Of a stretch of DNA of 64,000 nt, positions 9,431 through 17,658 are shown one piece after another (within the stretch, counting starts at the first letter, position 1; the number at the start of each line of letters is the position of its first letter). Source of the stretch: Sphingomonas pokkalii (GTDB taxonomy: Bacteria > Pseudomonadota > Alphaproteobacteria > Sphingomonadales > Sphingomonadaceae). The stretch is from positions 124,001-188,000 of the forward strand of contig NZ_QENQ01000001.1 of NCBI RefSeq assembly GCF_003096275.1, written 5' to 3'. The translations under genes and the position numbers were made by a program. Under the pieces are notes generated by a model. The model was not told where the DNA came from. It ran no database searches and was given only the letters and a program-made list of their open reading frames with translations.

Positions 9431-10399
9431 ATGCGTGCATTGAGCGTAGAGTCCATGGTTGAATCCGGCGCGTCGGTGATCCGTGCGGAGGCAGCAGCGC
9501 TGACGCTGCTCGCCGAGAAACTGGACCACCGGTTCGCCGAAGCCGTCGAGCTGCTCGTGCAGACGCCGGGCCGGGTCGTTCTCGCCGGCATGGGCAAATC
9601 GGGGCATATCGCCCGCAAGATCGCGGCGACGCTTTCCGCCACGGGCAGCGCCGCCTATTTCCTGCATCCCGGCGAGGCTTCGCACGGCGATCTGGGCATG
9701 CTGCGCGAAGGCGACCTGCTGCTGCTGCTCTCCAATTCCGGCCAGACCGCGGAAATCGCCGCCGTGCTTTCGCACGCCGAACGGCTGAAGGTGCCCGCGA
9801 TCGCGATCACCGCCGGGGCGGAATCGATGGTAGCGCGGCGATCGACGGTGACGCTGCTGCTCCCGCCCTGTAGCGAGGCGTGCCCGGAAGGGATCGCGCC
9901 GACCACCTCCACCACGATGATGCTGGCACTCGGGGACGCGTTGGCGGTGTCGGCGATGCGCAAGCGCGGCATCTCGCGCACGCAGCTGGCCCACTGGCAT
10001 CCCGGCGGCCGGATCGGCTGGGGGATGCAGACGATCAAGGCCTTTATCGGCGAGAGCGAACCGCTGCCGCTGGTGCGCGCCGATGCCAGCGCCCGAGACG
10101 TCGTTCTGGAGATGACCTCGTTCGGCAAGGGGGTCGCCGGCGTGGTCGACGCGGAAGGCGATCTGATCGGCGTGATCACCGATGGCGATCTGCGGCGGGC
10201 ATTCGATCGGATGCTGATCGCGGTCGCCGGCGACATCATGTCGCGCGATCCGATCACCATCGCCAAGCACGCCTCGGTGGACGATGCGATCGCCCGGATG
10301 CAGCAGAACAAGATCACCGTCCTGTTCGTGATGGAAACCGAAACGTCGCGCCGGCCCTGGGGGCTGCTGCACATCCACGATCTCCGCCTCAACGTATGA
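9431..10399 (+). CDS. kdsD: Arabinose-5-phosphate isomerase (KpsF/GutQ family)
   Basis: This enzyme interconverts ribulose 5-phosphate and arabinose 5-phosphate, the first step of CMP-Kdo synthesis. An SIS sugar-isomerase domain covers roughly residues 25-175, with GMGKSGHIARKIAATL, SHGDLGML and LSNSGQTAEI, all characteristic of the family. A pair of CBS domains follows (VVDAEGDLIGVITDGDLRR; ITIAKHASVDDAIARM). I chose ATG 9431, which has GGGG a few bases upstream; in-frame ATGs at 9359 and 9404 are possible. The gene overlaps kdsB by four bases and heads a kdsD-kdsB-kpsC-kpsS operon, so it should serve capsule Kdo supply. Confidence 0.93.
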   Translation: MRALSVESMVESGASVIRAEAAALTLLAEKLDHRFAEAVELLVQTPGRVVLAGMGKSGHIARKIAATLSATGSAAYFLHPGEASHGDLGMLREGDLLLLLSNSGQTAEIAAVLSHAERLKVPAIAITAGAESMVARRSTVTLLLPPCSEACPEGIAPTTSTTMMLALGDALAVSAMRKRGISRTQLAHWHPGGRIGWGMQTIKAFIGESEPLPLVRADASARDVVLEMTSFGKGVAGVVDAEGDLIGVITDGDLRRAFDRMLIAVAGDIMSRDPITIAKHASVDDAIARMQQNKITVLFVMETETSRRPWGLLHIHDLRLNV

Positions 10400-11229
10400 T
10401 CCCGAACCCGGCCGTCGACGTGCCCGTGCAAGGCGAAGGAATCATCGTGATCCCGGCGCGCTATGCGTCGTCGCGCTATCCCGGCAAGCCGCTCGCATTG
10501 CTGCGCGGCGCAACCGGGATCGCGCAGCCGCTGATCGCGCGCAGCATCGCGGCGGCGCGATCGGCCAGGCTGCCCCTGCCGCTGCACATCGCGACCGACG
10601 ACGATCGCATCGCAGCGGCAGTGCAGGCGCTTGGCGAACAGCCGGTGCTGACGCCCGCCAGCTGCTTGAACGGCACCGAACGCGTTGCCGCCGCGATCGA
10701 GGCGCTGGCGATCTCGCCCAGCTACGCCATCAATTTTCAGGGCGACGCGCTGCTCACGCCGCCCCAGTTCGTCGCCGCTCTCGCCGACTGGATGGAGCGC
10801 CATCCCGACTGCGCCGTCGCCACCGTGGCGGTCCCCTGTTCGGCAAGCGTCTATGCCCATCTGGTGATCGATCAGGCCGCCGGCCGAAGCGGCGGCACCA
10901 CCGTCGTCGTCGATTCGAAGGGGCGGGCGCTCTATTTCTCGAAGCGGGTGCTGCCGTTCATGGGCGGACCGCCGCTGGAAGGCGCGATCCCGGTGCTGCT
11001 CCATCTCGGCCTCTACGCCTATCGGCCGGAGGCACTGCAGCGCTACCGCGCGCTTCCCCCCTCGCCCGCCGAACTGGCCGAAGGGCTGGAGCAGCTGCGT
11101 TTCCTCCATCACGGCATTCCGATCGACGTCGTCGTGCTGGATGCGCCGGACTGGGATCCGATCGAACTCAACAATCCCAGCGATCTTGCCCCGATCGAAG
11201 CCATTCTCGCTGCCCGCGGGCTCGCCTGA
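10396..11229 (+). CDS. kdsB: 3-deoxy-manno-octulosonate cytidylyltransferase
   Basis: KdsB activates Kdo as CMP-Kdo in the cytoplasm. The 277-residue protein opens with the nucleotidyltransferase motif IIVIPARYASSRYPGKPL (about residues 16-33), continues with the IATDDDRI segment, and has NFQGDALL in place of the common NVQGDEP loop. The C-terminus has GLYAYRPEALQRY and LEQLRFLHHGIPI, which are typical. The AINFQGDALL variant keeps the metal-binding aspartate. The family is usually about 250 residues; the extra length is mostly an N-terminal lead of about 12 residues. It overlaps kdsD (ATGA) and lies one base before kpsC. kdsA and kdsC are not in this window. Confidence 0.92.
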   Translation: MIPNPAVDVPVQGEGIIVIPARYASSRYPGKPLALLRGATGIAQPLIARSIAAARSARLPLPLHIATDDDRIAAAVQALGEQPVLTPASCLNGTERVAAAIEALAISPSYAINFQGDALLTPPQFVAALADWMERHPDCAVATVAVPCSASVYAHLVIDQAAGRSGGTTVVVDSKGRALYFSKRVLPFMGGPPLEGAIPVLLHLGLYAYRPEALQRYRALPPSPAELAEGLEQLRFLHHGIPIDVVVLDAPDWDPIELNNPSDLAPIEAILAARGLA

Positions 11230-11230
11230 C

Positions 11231-12868
11231 ATGCTTGTCCGGCGGCAGGAACCGGCAATGTTCCTGCGTGTTCCCCCCTTCCCGCGGGCGCGGGCACTGC
11301 CGATCGTGGTGCCAGCTTCGCACGACGAAGAATGCGATCCCGATGCCTTGGCAGAAGCCCTGCGCCGCGATCGGATCGGAGGGGCGTTCTGGGGTGCGCA
11401 GCCGCGCTTCCCGGCGGGTCGCGACATCCTTCTGGCGCCCGCCGACGCAACGCAGCGTGCTGCGATGGTGGCGGCGCTGTCCCCCGAGCAACAGGGCCGG
11501 GCGGTTCTTGTCCGGCACGCCGGCAGCGGCCTTCCCCAGCTTGCAAGCGGGGAGGCGATCGATCCATGGGCGCTTGCCGAGCAGGCATCGCTGCTGCTGA
11601 TCGACGCGAACGACGAACTGGCACTGGTGGCGGCACTTGCCGGGCGCGCGATCCGGATATTCGGCCCCGGCCGCTTCGACGGCGTCGAGACGCCGGGGGG
11701 CATCGGGCGCATACTCCATGCCGAATTGCTGGCGGGCCGCAACTATCGTGATCCGTTCACCGGCGCCCCCTGCAGCATCGCCGCGATCGTCGACCAGCTC
11801 GCCGCCTGGCGCCGCCTGATCGACGGCAATCGCGGCATCGGCCAGGTGCTGGGCGTGGCCGGATGGAAACGGGAAACCGTGGAAGCGCTGCTCTGGAACG
11901 GCGGCAGCGGCCCGCGCTATCGCCCCTCGCCCGCCACGCCGGGCACGGCGCTGCTGTGGCGGACGCGGGTTCCCGGCGCGACGCTGCGTCGGCTCGAACG
12001 CCGCGGCGCGCAGATCGCGGAGCTCGAAGACGGCTTCCTGCGCTCTGCCGGCCTGGGGGCCAACTGCGTGCCGCCGCTGTCGGTCGCGGTCGATTTTCGC
12101 GGCATCCATTTCGATCCCGCCCAGCCAAGCGATCTCGAAGTCCTGATCGAGACGGCCGCATTCGATCCCGCAACCCTCGAACGGGCGTCGGCCCTGATCC
12201 GGCGGATCGTCGATGCCGGGCTGGGCAAATATGGCCGCGGCCTGGAACGGCTCGCGCCGCCGGGCGGGGATCGCCGTCATGTGCTCGTCACCGGGCAGGT
12301 GGAAGATGATCGCTCGGTTCGTACCGGCGGGGGCGGCAAGACCAATCTGGAGCTCCTCCAGGCTGCCCGCGCCGCCGAGCCCGATGCGTTCCTGATCTAC
12401 AAGCCCCACCCCGATGTGGAGGCCGGCCATCGCAAGGGGGCGATCGACGACGGCGTGGCCGCCCGCTACGCCGATCGCATCGAGCGGCAGGCGCCGATTT
12501 CGAGCCTGCTCGATATCGCGGATGCGGTGCATGTGCTGACATCCCTTGCCGGGTTCGAAGCCCTGTTGCGCAACAGGGAAGTGATCACCCACGGCGTGCC
12601 ATTCTATGCGGGTTGGGGGCTCACCACCGATCTCGGGCCGGTACCCGCCCGCCGCACCGCCCGCCGCACCCTGCCAGAACTGGTCGCTGCGGCGCTGATC
12701 CTCTACCCCCGCTATCTTGATCCGGTGACCGGGTTGCCCTGCGACGTCGAACGCCTGGTCGAACGGATGATCGCGGGACAAACGGTAACCCCGACGCCTC
12801 TAGAACGATTGCGCACGGCACAGGGTATGGTTAGACGGATGTTAGTCCGTATCGGATCGGGTGTATGA
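11231..12868 (+). CDS. kpsC: KpsC-like capsule beta-Kdo transferase, N-terminal module shortened
   Basis: KpsC and KpsS build the short poly-Kdo linker on lyso-phosphatidylglycerol that anchors group 2-type capsules. The C-terminal module is complete: ELEDGFLRSAGLGANCVPPLS (around residues 263-283), VDFRGIHFD, VTGQVEDDRSVRTGG, IYKPHPDVEAGHR and HVLTSLAGFEALL...GVPFYAGWGL. Upstream of it, residues 1-230 resemble only the second half of the usual first module (DPWALAEQA ... GPGRFDG ... YRDPFTGAPCSI ... WRRLIDGNR ... WKRETVEALLW). The LEDGFLRS half is missing. The protein is 545 residues against about 675 for E. coli KpsC. ATG 11231 follows kdsB at once; ATG 11258 is an alternative. The stop overlaps kpsS by four bases. 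Confidence 0.88.
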   Translation: MLVRRQEPAMFLRVPPFPRARALPIVVPASHDEECDPDALAEALRRDRIGGAFWGAQPRFPAGRDILLAPADATQRAAMVAALSPEQQGRAVLVRHAGSGLPQLASGEAIDPWALAEQASLLLIDANDELALVAALAGRAIRIFGPGRFDGVETPGGIGRILHAELLAGRNYRDPFTGAPCSIAAIVDQLAAWRRLIDGNRGIGQVLGVAGWKRETVEALLWNGGSGPRYRPSPATPGTALLWRTRVPGATLRRLERRGAQIAELEDGFLRSAGLGANCVPPLSVAVDFRGIHFDPAQPSDLEVLIETAAFDPATLERASALIRRIVDAGLGKYGRGLERLAPPGGDRRHVLVTGQVEDDRSVRTGGGGKTNLELLQAARAAEPDAFLIYKPHPDVEAGHRKGAIDDGVAARYADRIERQAPISSLLDIADAVHVLTSLAGFEALLRNREVITHGVPFYAGWGLTTDLGPVPARRTARRTLPELVAAALILYPRYLDPVTGLPCDVERLVERMIAGQTVTPTPLERLRTAQGMVRRMLVRIGSGV

Positions 12869-14118
12869 AGCGGATCCATCGCCCCAGGCGATCCTTTTTG
12901 TTCCTGCAGGGGCCACCGGGGCCGTTCTTCTGGCAGCTGGGCCGGAAGATCGCCGCGCATGGCGTATCCGTCCATCGCATCAACCTGAACGGCGGCGACG
13001 TCTATGACTGGCCCGGCGAAGCGACCGACTATCGCGGATTGCCAGGCCATTGGCCGATCTTCCTCGATCGCTTCCTGCGCGAGAATGCGATCACCGATCT
13101 GGTCCTGTACGGCGATTGCCGCCCGATGCATCTTGCGGCGCATCGGCTGGCCAAGCTGCGCGGCGTCGCGATCCATGTCTTCGAAGAAGGGTATATCCGC
13201 CCCGACTGGATGACGCTGGAGCCGGACGGGGTGAACGGCCATTCCACGCTGAATCGCGATCCAGAAGCCCTGCTGGCCCGCGCCCGCACCCTGCCGCCGC
13301 TTCCGAACCTGCCGCCGATCACTGCCAGCTTCGGCCGACGCGCACGCGATTCCTACTGGTATTATCACCGCGTCGTCACCGGGCGCCTGCGCTTTCCATT
13401 CTACACGTCGCACCGCAAGACCATCATCGTGATCGAAGGCTTTGGCTGGATGCGCAAGTTCCTGCTGTCCCGCCGCCGGACCGTGCAGGCGGGCGAAACG
13501 CTGGCACTGCTGAAGGACAAGCCCTTCTATCTCTTCGCGCTCCAGCTGAACGGCGACTATCAGATCCGCGAACATTCGCCGTTCGGGACGATGTACACCG
13601 CTGCGGATTATGTGCTGGACAGTTTCGCCCATAACGCACCGCCGGGCACGCATCTGCTGGTGAAGGAACATCCGCTCGATTGCAGCTTCCACAATTGGCG
13701 CCGCTTTCTGCGCCACCGGGCCCGTGCGCTCGGGATCGAGGATCGCGTCCACCATCTCGATGGCGGCGATCTCGTCGCACTGGCAGAACAGGCCAAGGGG
13801 ATGGTCTGCGTGAACAGCACCTCCGGTACGCTCGCGCTCGCCGCAGGCCGGCCGGTGATCGTGCTGGGCGATGCGATCTACGACGTGCCCGGGATCACGC
13901 ACCAGGGGCATCTGGACGCGTTCTGGGACGCACCGGCCGCGCCGGACATGGCATTGTTCGATGCGTTCCGCCGCGTGCTGCACCAGCACTGCCTGATCCG
14001 CGGCGGTCTCGCGAGCGAGTCCGCAACCGAAACCCTGATCGAAACCAGCTTCGAACGGCTGATGGGCCGCGAGAAACGCGAAATCCCGGACTTCGAAACG
14101 GTTTCGATCATCGCCTGA
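12865..14118 (+). CDS. kpsS: KpsS-like capsule polysaccharide biosynthesis protein
   Basis: KpsS adds the first Kdo to the phosphatidylglycerol acceptor of the capsule linker. The 417-residue protein shows the family order: FLQGPPGPFFWQLGRKI near the N-terminus, INLNGGDVYDWPG, LVLYGDCRPMH, then the highly diagnostic HVFEEGYIRPDWMTLEPDGVN (around residues 110-130), and late LLVKEHPLD with VNSTSGTLALAAGRPVIVLG. It overlaps kpsC and ends a four-gene operon. As a cytoplasmic or membrane-peripheral enzyme it needs CMP-Kdo from KdsB, so the operon forms a coherent unit. The capsule exporter (KpsMT/DE) is not in this window, although the truncated ABC-2 permease at the left edge deserves a look. Confidence 0.92.
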   Translation: MKRIHRPRRSFLFLQGPPGPFFWQLGRKIAAHGVSVHRINLNGGDVYDWPGEATDYRGLPGHWPIFLDRFLRENAITDLVLYGDCRPMHLAAHRLAKLRGVAIHVFEEGYIRPDWMTLEPDGVNGHSTLNRDPEALLARARTLPPLPNLPPITASFGRRARDSYWYYHRVVTGRLRFPFYTSHRKTIIVIEGFGWMRKFLLSRRRTVQAGETLALLKDKPFYLFALQLNGDYQIREHSPFGTMYTAADYVLDSFAHNAPPGTHLLVKEHPLDCSFHNWRRFLRHRARALGIEDRVHHLDGGDLVALAEQAKGMVCVNSTSGTLALAAGRPVIVLGDAIYDVPGITHQGHLDAFWDAPAAPDMALFDAFRRVLHQHCLIRGGLASESATETLIETSFERLMGREKREIPDFETVSIIA

Positions 14119-14130
14119 AGCGCGGAGCGA

Positions 14131-14847
14131 TCAGGCCCCCGGCTCCAGCCCCGAATCGTCCAGCATCCCGCGTCGCCGCAGGGCAAGGAACAGCCGGTTC
14201 ACCAGCGGATTGGACCATCCACAATTGGTAGCGAAGTCGCGCTGCAAGGTATCATGGTGCAACTGGTGCGCCGCGGGCGTCATCAGCAACCGGCAGCGGC
14301 GCAGCGCCGTCACGATCCAGGGATTACGCTCGCGATGGAGCGATCCGTGGAAATATTGCGCGAAGGCACCACCCACGATCAGGGCAAGGCCCCCCGCCGC
14401 CGCCCAGCCGGGAAGCAGCCCGGCATAGGCGGTGGCGTTGAGCAGGAGCGAAACAGGCAGTGCTGCCAGGATCACGGTGCTGCCGATCAGCCGCCACAGG
14501 TCGCGCCGGCCAAGCGCGTTCGGGCGCGGATGGTGGTTCTTGAAATCATAGACCAGGCGGTCGAGCGGCCCCACCTTCGACATCCGTTCGCGCCACAGCA
14601 GCTTATATGCTTCGGACTCGCGCGATCCCGGATAAAAATACAGCGCATCCAGGCCTTTGCCCGCGGGACAGGGGCGATAATCCATATACATATGGACCAG
14701 CCCCGAGGCGAGATCGGCAGCATACCACCCCACCAGCAGCGCCGGAATCGCCCACCAGCTGGGATCCAGCAGCACTGCCAGAACATTGCCTGCCAGCGAC
14801 AGCAGGAACAATGGCATCAGTATCTGTCGTGCCATCCTCGGCCCCAT
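14131..14847 (-). CDS. CarF/Kua-type lipid desaturase domain protein
   Basis: This 238-residue membrane protein carries the histidine pattern of the Lipid_desat (CarF/TMEM189/Kua, FAD4) family. It has two N-terminal helices with ADLASGLVHMYMDY, FKNHHPRPNAL, a pair of middle helices, then AQYFHGSLHRE, AAHQLHHDT and NCGWSNPLVNRLF. These His clusters should bind a di-iron centre. Characterised members are plasmanylethanolamine desaturases that make the vinyl ether of plasmalogens (human TMEM189, Myxococcus CarF) and a plastid phosphatidylglycerol desaturase (FAD4). The exact lipid here is unknown. It is convergent with kpsS, 12 bases away. ATG 14835 is an alternative start. Confidence 0.8.
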   Translation of the reverse strand: MGPRMARQILMPLFLLSLAGNVLAVLLDPSWWAIPALLVGWYAADLASGLVHMYMDYRPCPAGKGLDALYFYPGSRESEAYKLLWRERMSKVGPLDRLVYDFKNHHPRPNALGRRDLWRLIGSTVILAALPVSLLLNATAYAGLLPGWAAAGGLALIVGGAFAQYFHGSLHRERNPWIVTALRRCRLLMTPAAHQLHHDTLQRDFATNCGWSNPLVNRLFLALRRRGMLDDSGLEPGA

Positions 14848-15018
14848 GCGGTGCCGCCGGCAGGGCGGCTCGTCTCAGAATTCTCCCTAGCCATTGCGCC
14901 ACCGCACAGCAACGGGTTGCTTTATCGGGCCCGGCGGCGCAATTCGGCGGCCCACCCACTGTTCCGGCGTTCCAGCAGCATTCGCCAATCGGCCGAGGCA
15001 GACTCCGTTCCAGCGACC

Positions 15019-16170
15019 ATGCAGCGCGATCTTCTCATCGATGTAAGCCGGCTGATCTGGCGCACCTGGACCGGCCGTCTGCCAACCGGCATCGACCGGG
15101 TCTGCCTGGCCTATGTCGATCGCTTCGCCGCCCGCGCCCAGGCCGTGGTCCAGCGCGGCAATCTGCGCCAGGTCCTCACGCCCGCGCTGTCCGACGCGAT
15201 CTTCCGGCTGATCCGCGAGGGAGGCCCCGGCTTCCGCACCCGCGCGCCGCGGCTGGCAATGCGTGCGGTGGTGGCGCAGCGCGGCGGTCAGGCGGGCAAC
15301 GGGCGCCTCTACCTCAATGTCGGCCATACCGGGCTCGACGCGACCGGGCTGGTGACCTGGGCCCAGCGGGCGCAGGTGCGGCCGGTCTATCTGATCCACG
15401 ACCTGATCCCGCTCACCCACCCCGAATTCTGCCGCGTCGGCGAGGATCTCCGCCACCACCGCCGCATGGCCAACGCCCTCGCCAGCGCCACCGGCATCAT
15501 CGGCAATTCGCAGGCGACGCTCGACGATTTCGCCGCCTTTGCCGCGGCCGAGGGCAAGCCCTGCCCGCCGATGCTGGCGGCGCTGCTCGGCGGCCATCCC
15601 CTCCCCGCCGACGCGCCGCCGAGCGCGCTGGACCGGCCCTATTTCGTCACCCTCGGCACGATCGAGGGGCGCAAGAACCACGTCCTGCTGCTCCAGCTCT
15701 GGCGCCGGCTGATCACCCACAATGCCGCCGCCTGCCCAAAGCTGGTCATCATCGGACAGCGCGGCTGGGAAGCACAGACGGCGCTGGCGATGCTCGACCG
15801 GTTGCCGATGCTCCAGGGCCATGTCACGGTGATCGAGGATTGCGACGACCGGGCGCTGGCCGGCCATCTGCGCGGCGCCCGCGCGCTGCTGATGCCCAGC
15901 TTCGCCGAAGGCTATGGCCTGCCGGTGGTGGAGGCGCTCGGTGTCGGCACGCCGGTGGTGGCGAGCGACCTGCCGGTGTTCCGCGAACTCGCCGGCGACC
16001 TGCCAATCTATTGCGATCCGCTCGATGGCGCGGCGTGGCTCGCGGCGATTGCCCACCACCTGCAGGACGGCGATGTCCGCGCGGCGCAGCTGGCGCGCGT
16101 GCAGGGCTATGCCATGCCCAGCTGGGAGGGGCATTTCGCCGCGGTCGAGCCCTGGCTCGCCGGCCTCTGA
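15019..16170 (+). CDS. Glycosyltransferase family 4 protein
   Basis: This 383-residue protein has the GT-B fold of GT4 retaining glycosyltransferases. The N-terminal half starts LLIDVSRLIWRTWTGRLPTGIDRVCLAYV, a form common in GT4 enzymes of exopolysaccharide clusters. It has YLIHDLIPLTHPEFCR in the acceptor domain. The C-terminal half has VTLGTIEGRKNH, LVIIGQRGWE, and the donor-binding motif MPSFAEGYGLPVVEALGVGTPVVASD, in which the E-x7-E pair is intact. It is divergent from the desaturase gene and follows the capsule operon, so a role in a surface polysaccharide is likely but not proven. The sugar donor is unknown. A GC-rich dyad after the stop (about 16182-16211) could be a weak terminator. 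Confidence 0.9.
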   Translation: MQRDLLIDVSRLIWRTWTGRLPTGIDRVCLAYVDRFAARAQAVVQRGNLRQVLTPALSDAIFRLIREGGPGFRTRAPRLAMRAVVAQRGGQAGNGRLYLNVGHTGLDATGLVTWAQRAQVRPVYLIHDLIPLTHPEFCRVGEDLRHHRRMANALASATGIIGNSQATLDDFAAFAAAEGKPCPPMLAALLGGHPLPADAPPSALDRPYFVTLGTIEGRKNHVLLLQLWRRLITHNAAACPKLVIIGQRGWEAQTALAMLDRLPMLQGHVTVIEDCDDRALAGHLRGARALLMPSFAEGYGLPVVEALGVGTPVVASDLPVFRELAGDLPIYCDPLDGAAWLAAIAHHLQDGDVRAAQLARVQGYAMPSWEGHFAAVEPWLAGL

Positions 16171-16261
16171 ATCCGGAAGGTCCAGGGGGTTCTGTTGCCC
16201 GGCCCCCCTGGCGGCCGCTGGAGTCCACTTCTGTTGCCCGGTGTGGCCCAACCGCGCATTT

Positions 16262-16545
16262 TAGAATAACCTTAGGCCGTTAAGCCGTGAGGTTACGCCG
16301 CAATAGCGAGTGCTTCGTTATCGTTGGCACTTGTGTAATGGGCCGTTGCGGTGGTCCCATTCCGAGCGAAGACAGCGCTTTTCAATACACGTCGATCCTG
16401 GTTCGGCCCCGTCAGAAACGGTGTCCAGATACACCACCGGTTATGGTGGAGCCGCCGGGTACTGCCCCCGGGTCCGCTGCATCTATTGCACGCCATTGTT
16501 TATCGCCATAGCCGGGCGAACCCGGCAAAACCCCATATAGGGCCT
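16262..16545 (-). ncRNA. ssrA: Transfer-messenger RNA (ssrA), two-piece permuted form
   Basis: On the minus strand the gene starts with the acceptor piece, which ends in GGCGGCTCCACCA with CCA at 16444. A spacer of about 33 bases follows, then the coding piece beginning GGGGCCGAACCAGGATCGACG at 16410. GGGGCCG pairs with CGGCTCC to give a seven-base acceptor stem with the G3-U70 wobble needed for alanine charging. The tag frame (16328 down to 16293) encodes ANDNEALAIAA and then stops. A pseudoknot-like segment (TAACCT ... AGGTTA) follows. The order 3'-half before 5'-half is the circular permutation known in alphaproteobacteria; the spacer is removed in processing. The outer ends given here are approximate. 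Confidence 0.93.
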
Positions 16546-16547
16546 TT

Positions 16548-16585
16548 GCGCTTAATGAAAAGGTCAGGTTGCACGGATTAAGCGC
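16548..16585. promoter_or_regulatory. Perfect 9-bp inverted repeat between ssrA and the Rrf2 gene
   Basis: GCGCTTAAT (16548-16556) and ATTAAGCGC (16577-16585) are exact inverted copies 20 bases apart. They lie just upstream of ssrA (minus) and 40 bases before the Rrf2-family regulator (plus). The position suits an operator shared by the two divergent transcripts; the TTAA cores also recall CtrA half-sites, but the spacing does not match. Confidence 0.55.
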
Positions 16586-16624
16586 CTTCACACCGCCCCA
16601 TTCGGTTGGCATGGAGAGTGCATC

Positions 16625-17056
16625 ATGTTGACGCAGCGTTCCCGCTACGCGCTCCGCGCAATGCTCTTCCTTGCCGAACAGCCGATCAGCGGCGCGCCCG
16701 TGCCGATGAATCGCATCGCCGCGGAGGCCAATGTTCCGCGCAAGTTCCTCGAGTTGATCCTGGCCGATCTACGGGAGGCGAACTTCCTCACCTCCACGCG
16801 CGGCAAGATGGGCGGCTATCGTCTTGCCCGCCCGGCGCACCTCATCTCGCTGGGCGAGATCATCCGGGTGATCGAAGGGCCGCTGGCGCTGGTCCCCTGC
16901 GTCAGCCGCACCGCCTACCGCCCCTGCAACGACTGCAAGGATGAGGCCGCCTGCGCGATCCGCCAGGCGATGGCCCGGGTACGCGACGAAACCGCCCGTA
17001 TCCTGGACGGCACCAGCCTGGCCGATGCCGTGGCAGAGGATCTCGCGGCGGCCTAA
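16625..17056 (+). CDS. Rrf2 family iron-sulfur-type transcriptional regulator
   Basis: This 143-residue regulator has the Rrf2 winged helix: LTQRSRYALRAMLFLAE at the N-terminus, then IAAEANVPRKFLELILADLREANFLTSTRGKMGGYRLARP. Four cysteines in the C-terminal half (CVSRTAYRPCNDCKDEAAC, around residues 92-110) provide three or four ligands for an iron-sulfur cluster, as in IscR, NsrR or RirA. The spacing is not exactly that of IscR, so I do not assign a specific member; control of iron or sulfur metabolism is likely. The start ATG 16625 is preceded by GGAGAG. It converges on mscL, overlapping its end by four bases. Confidence 0.88.
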   Translation: MLTQRSRYALRAMLFLAEQPISGAPVPMNRIAAEANVPRKFLELILADLREANFLTSTRGKMGGYRLARPAHLISLGEIIRVIEGPLALVPCVSRTAYRPCNDCKDEAACAIRQAMARVRDETARILDGTSLADAVAEDLAAA

Positions 17057-17511
17057 GCCGCCTCGTTCCGCTTCTTCAGTTCGTCGCGAATCTCGCGCAG
17101 CAGCACCACATCGGCGGGATCGGCGGCAGGCGGCGCGACACCCGCGGCTTTTTCCCGCTCGGCCGCGGCGAGCACCTTGTTCACCATCCGCATCAGCACG
17201 AACACGATGAACGCCAGGATGATGAAGTTGATCACCACGGTGATGAACTGGCCGAAGCCGAACAGCGGCACGCCCGCCGCCTTCAGCGCGGCATAGCTGG
17301 TCGTCGAACCGCTATAGCTTGCCGGAATCGCACCCAGCCGAATGAAATAGCCGGAAAAGTCGACGCCCCCGAACAGCGCGCCGACGACCGGCATAATGAT
17401 ATCGTCGGTCAGCGACTTGGTGATGTTGCCGAACGCCGCGCCGATGATCACGCCGACCGCGAGATCGAGCACGTTCCCCCGTGCGATGAACGCCTTGAAG
17501 TCCTTCAACAT
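17053..17511 (-). CDS. mscL: Large-conductance mechanosensitive channel MscL
   Basis: MscL is a homopentameric inner-membrane channel that opens under osmotic downshock. The 152-residue sequence begins with MLKDFKAFIARGNVLDLAVGVIIGAAFGNITKSL, the S1 helix and TM1 of the family. A periplasmic loop, TM2 (FITVVINFIILAFIVFVLMRMVN) and a C-terminal helical bundle ending LLREIRDELKKR follow. The start at 17511 has GGGAGAGACGG upstream and matches the family N-terminus; the frame is open further upstream but that part is not MscL. The periplasmic loop is slightly longer than in E. coli, and the protein is within the usual 130-155 residue range. Confidence 0.96.
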   Translation of the reverse strand: MLKDFKAFIARGNVLDLAVGVIIGAAFGNITKSLTDDIIMPVVGALFGGVDFSGYFIRLGAIPASYSGSTTSYAALKAAGVPLFGFGQFITVVINFIILAFIVFVLMRMVNKVLAAAEREKAAGVAPPAADPADVVLLREIRDELKKRNEAA

Positions 17512-17658
17512 CCGCCGTCTCTCCCATTGCGAAACGGGCGGACCATGGCCAAGTCCGATCGAAGCGCCAAGCCCCCTGCGGATCCGATTTCGCTTCCGTA
17601 CCGGAGTGTAGGCATCGTATAAGACACCCTGTTGATGGGATTTGGAGGTTGCTTCCCC

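Noticed and set aside
16182..16241. A GC dyad and a 13-base direct repeat (TTCTGTTGCCCGG) after the GT4 gene
   Set aside because: The dyad lacks a T-run and the direct repeat occurs only twice, so neither a terminator nor a repeat array can be claimed.
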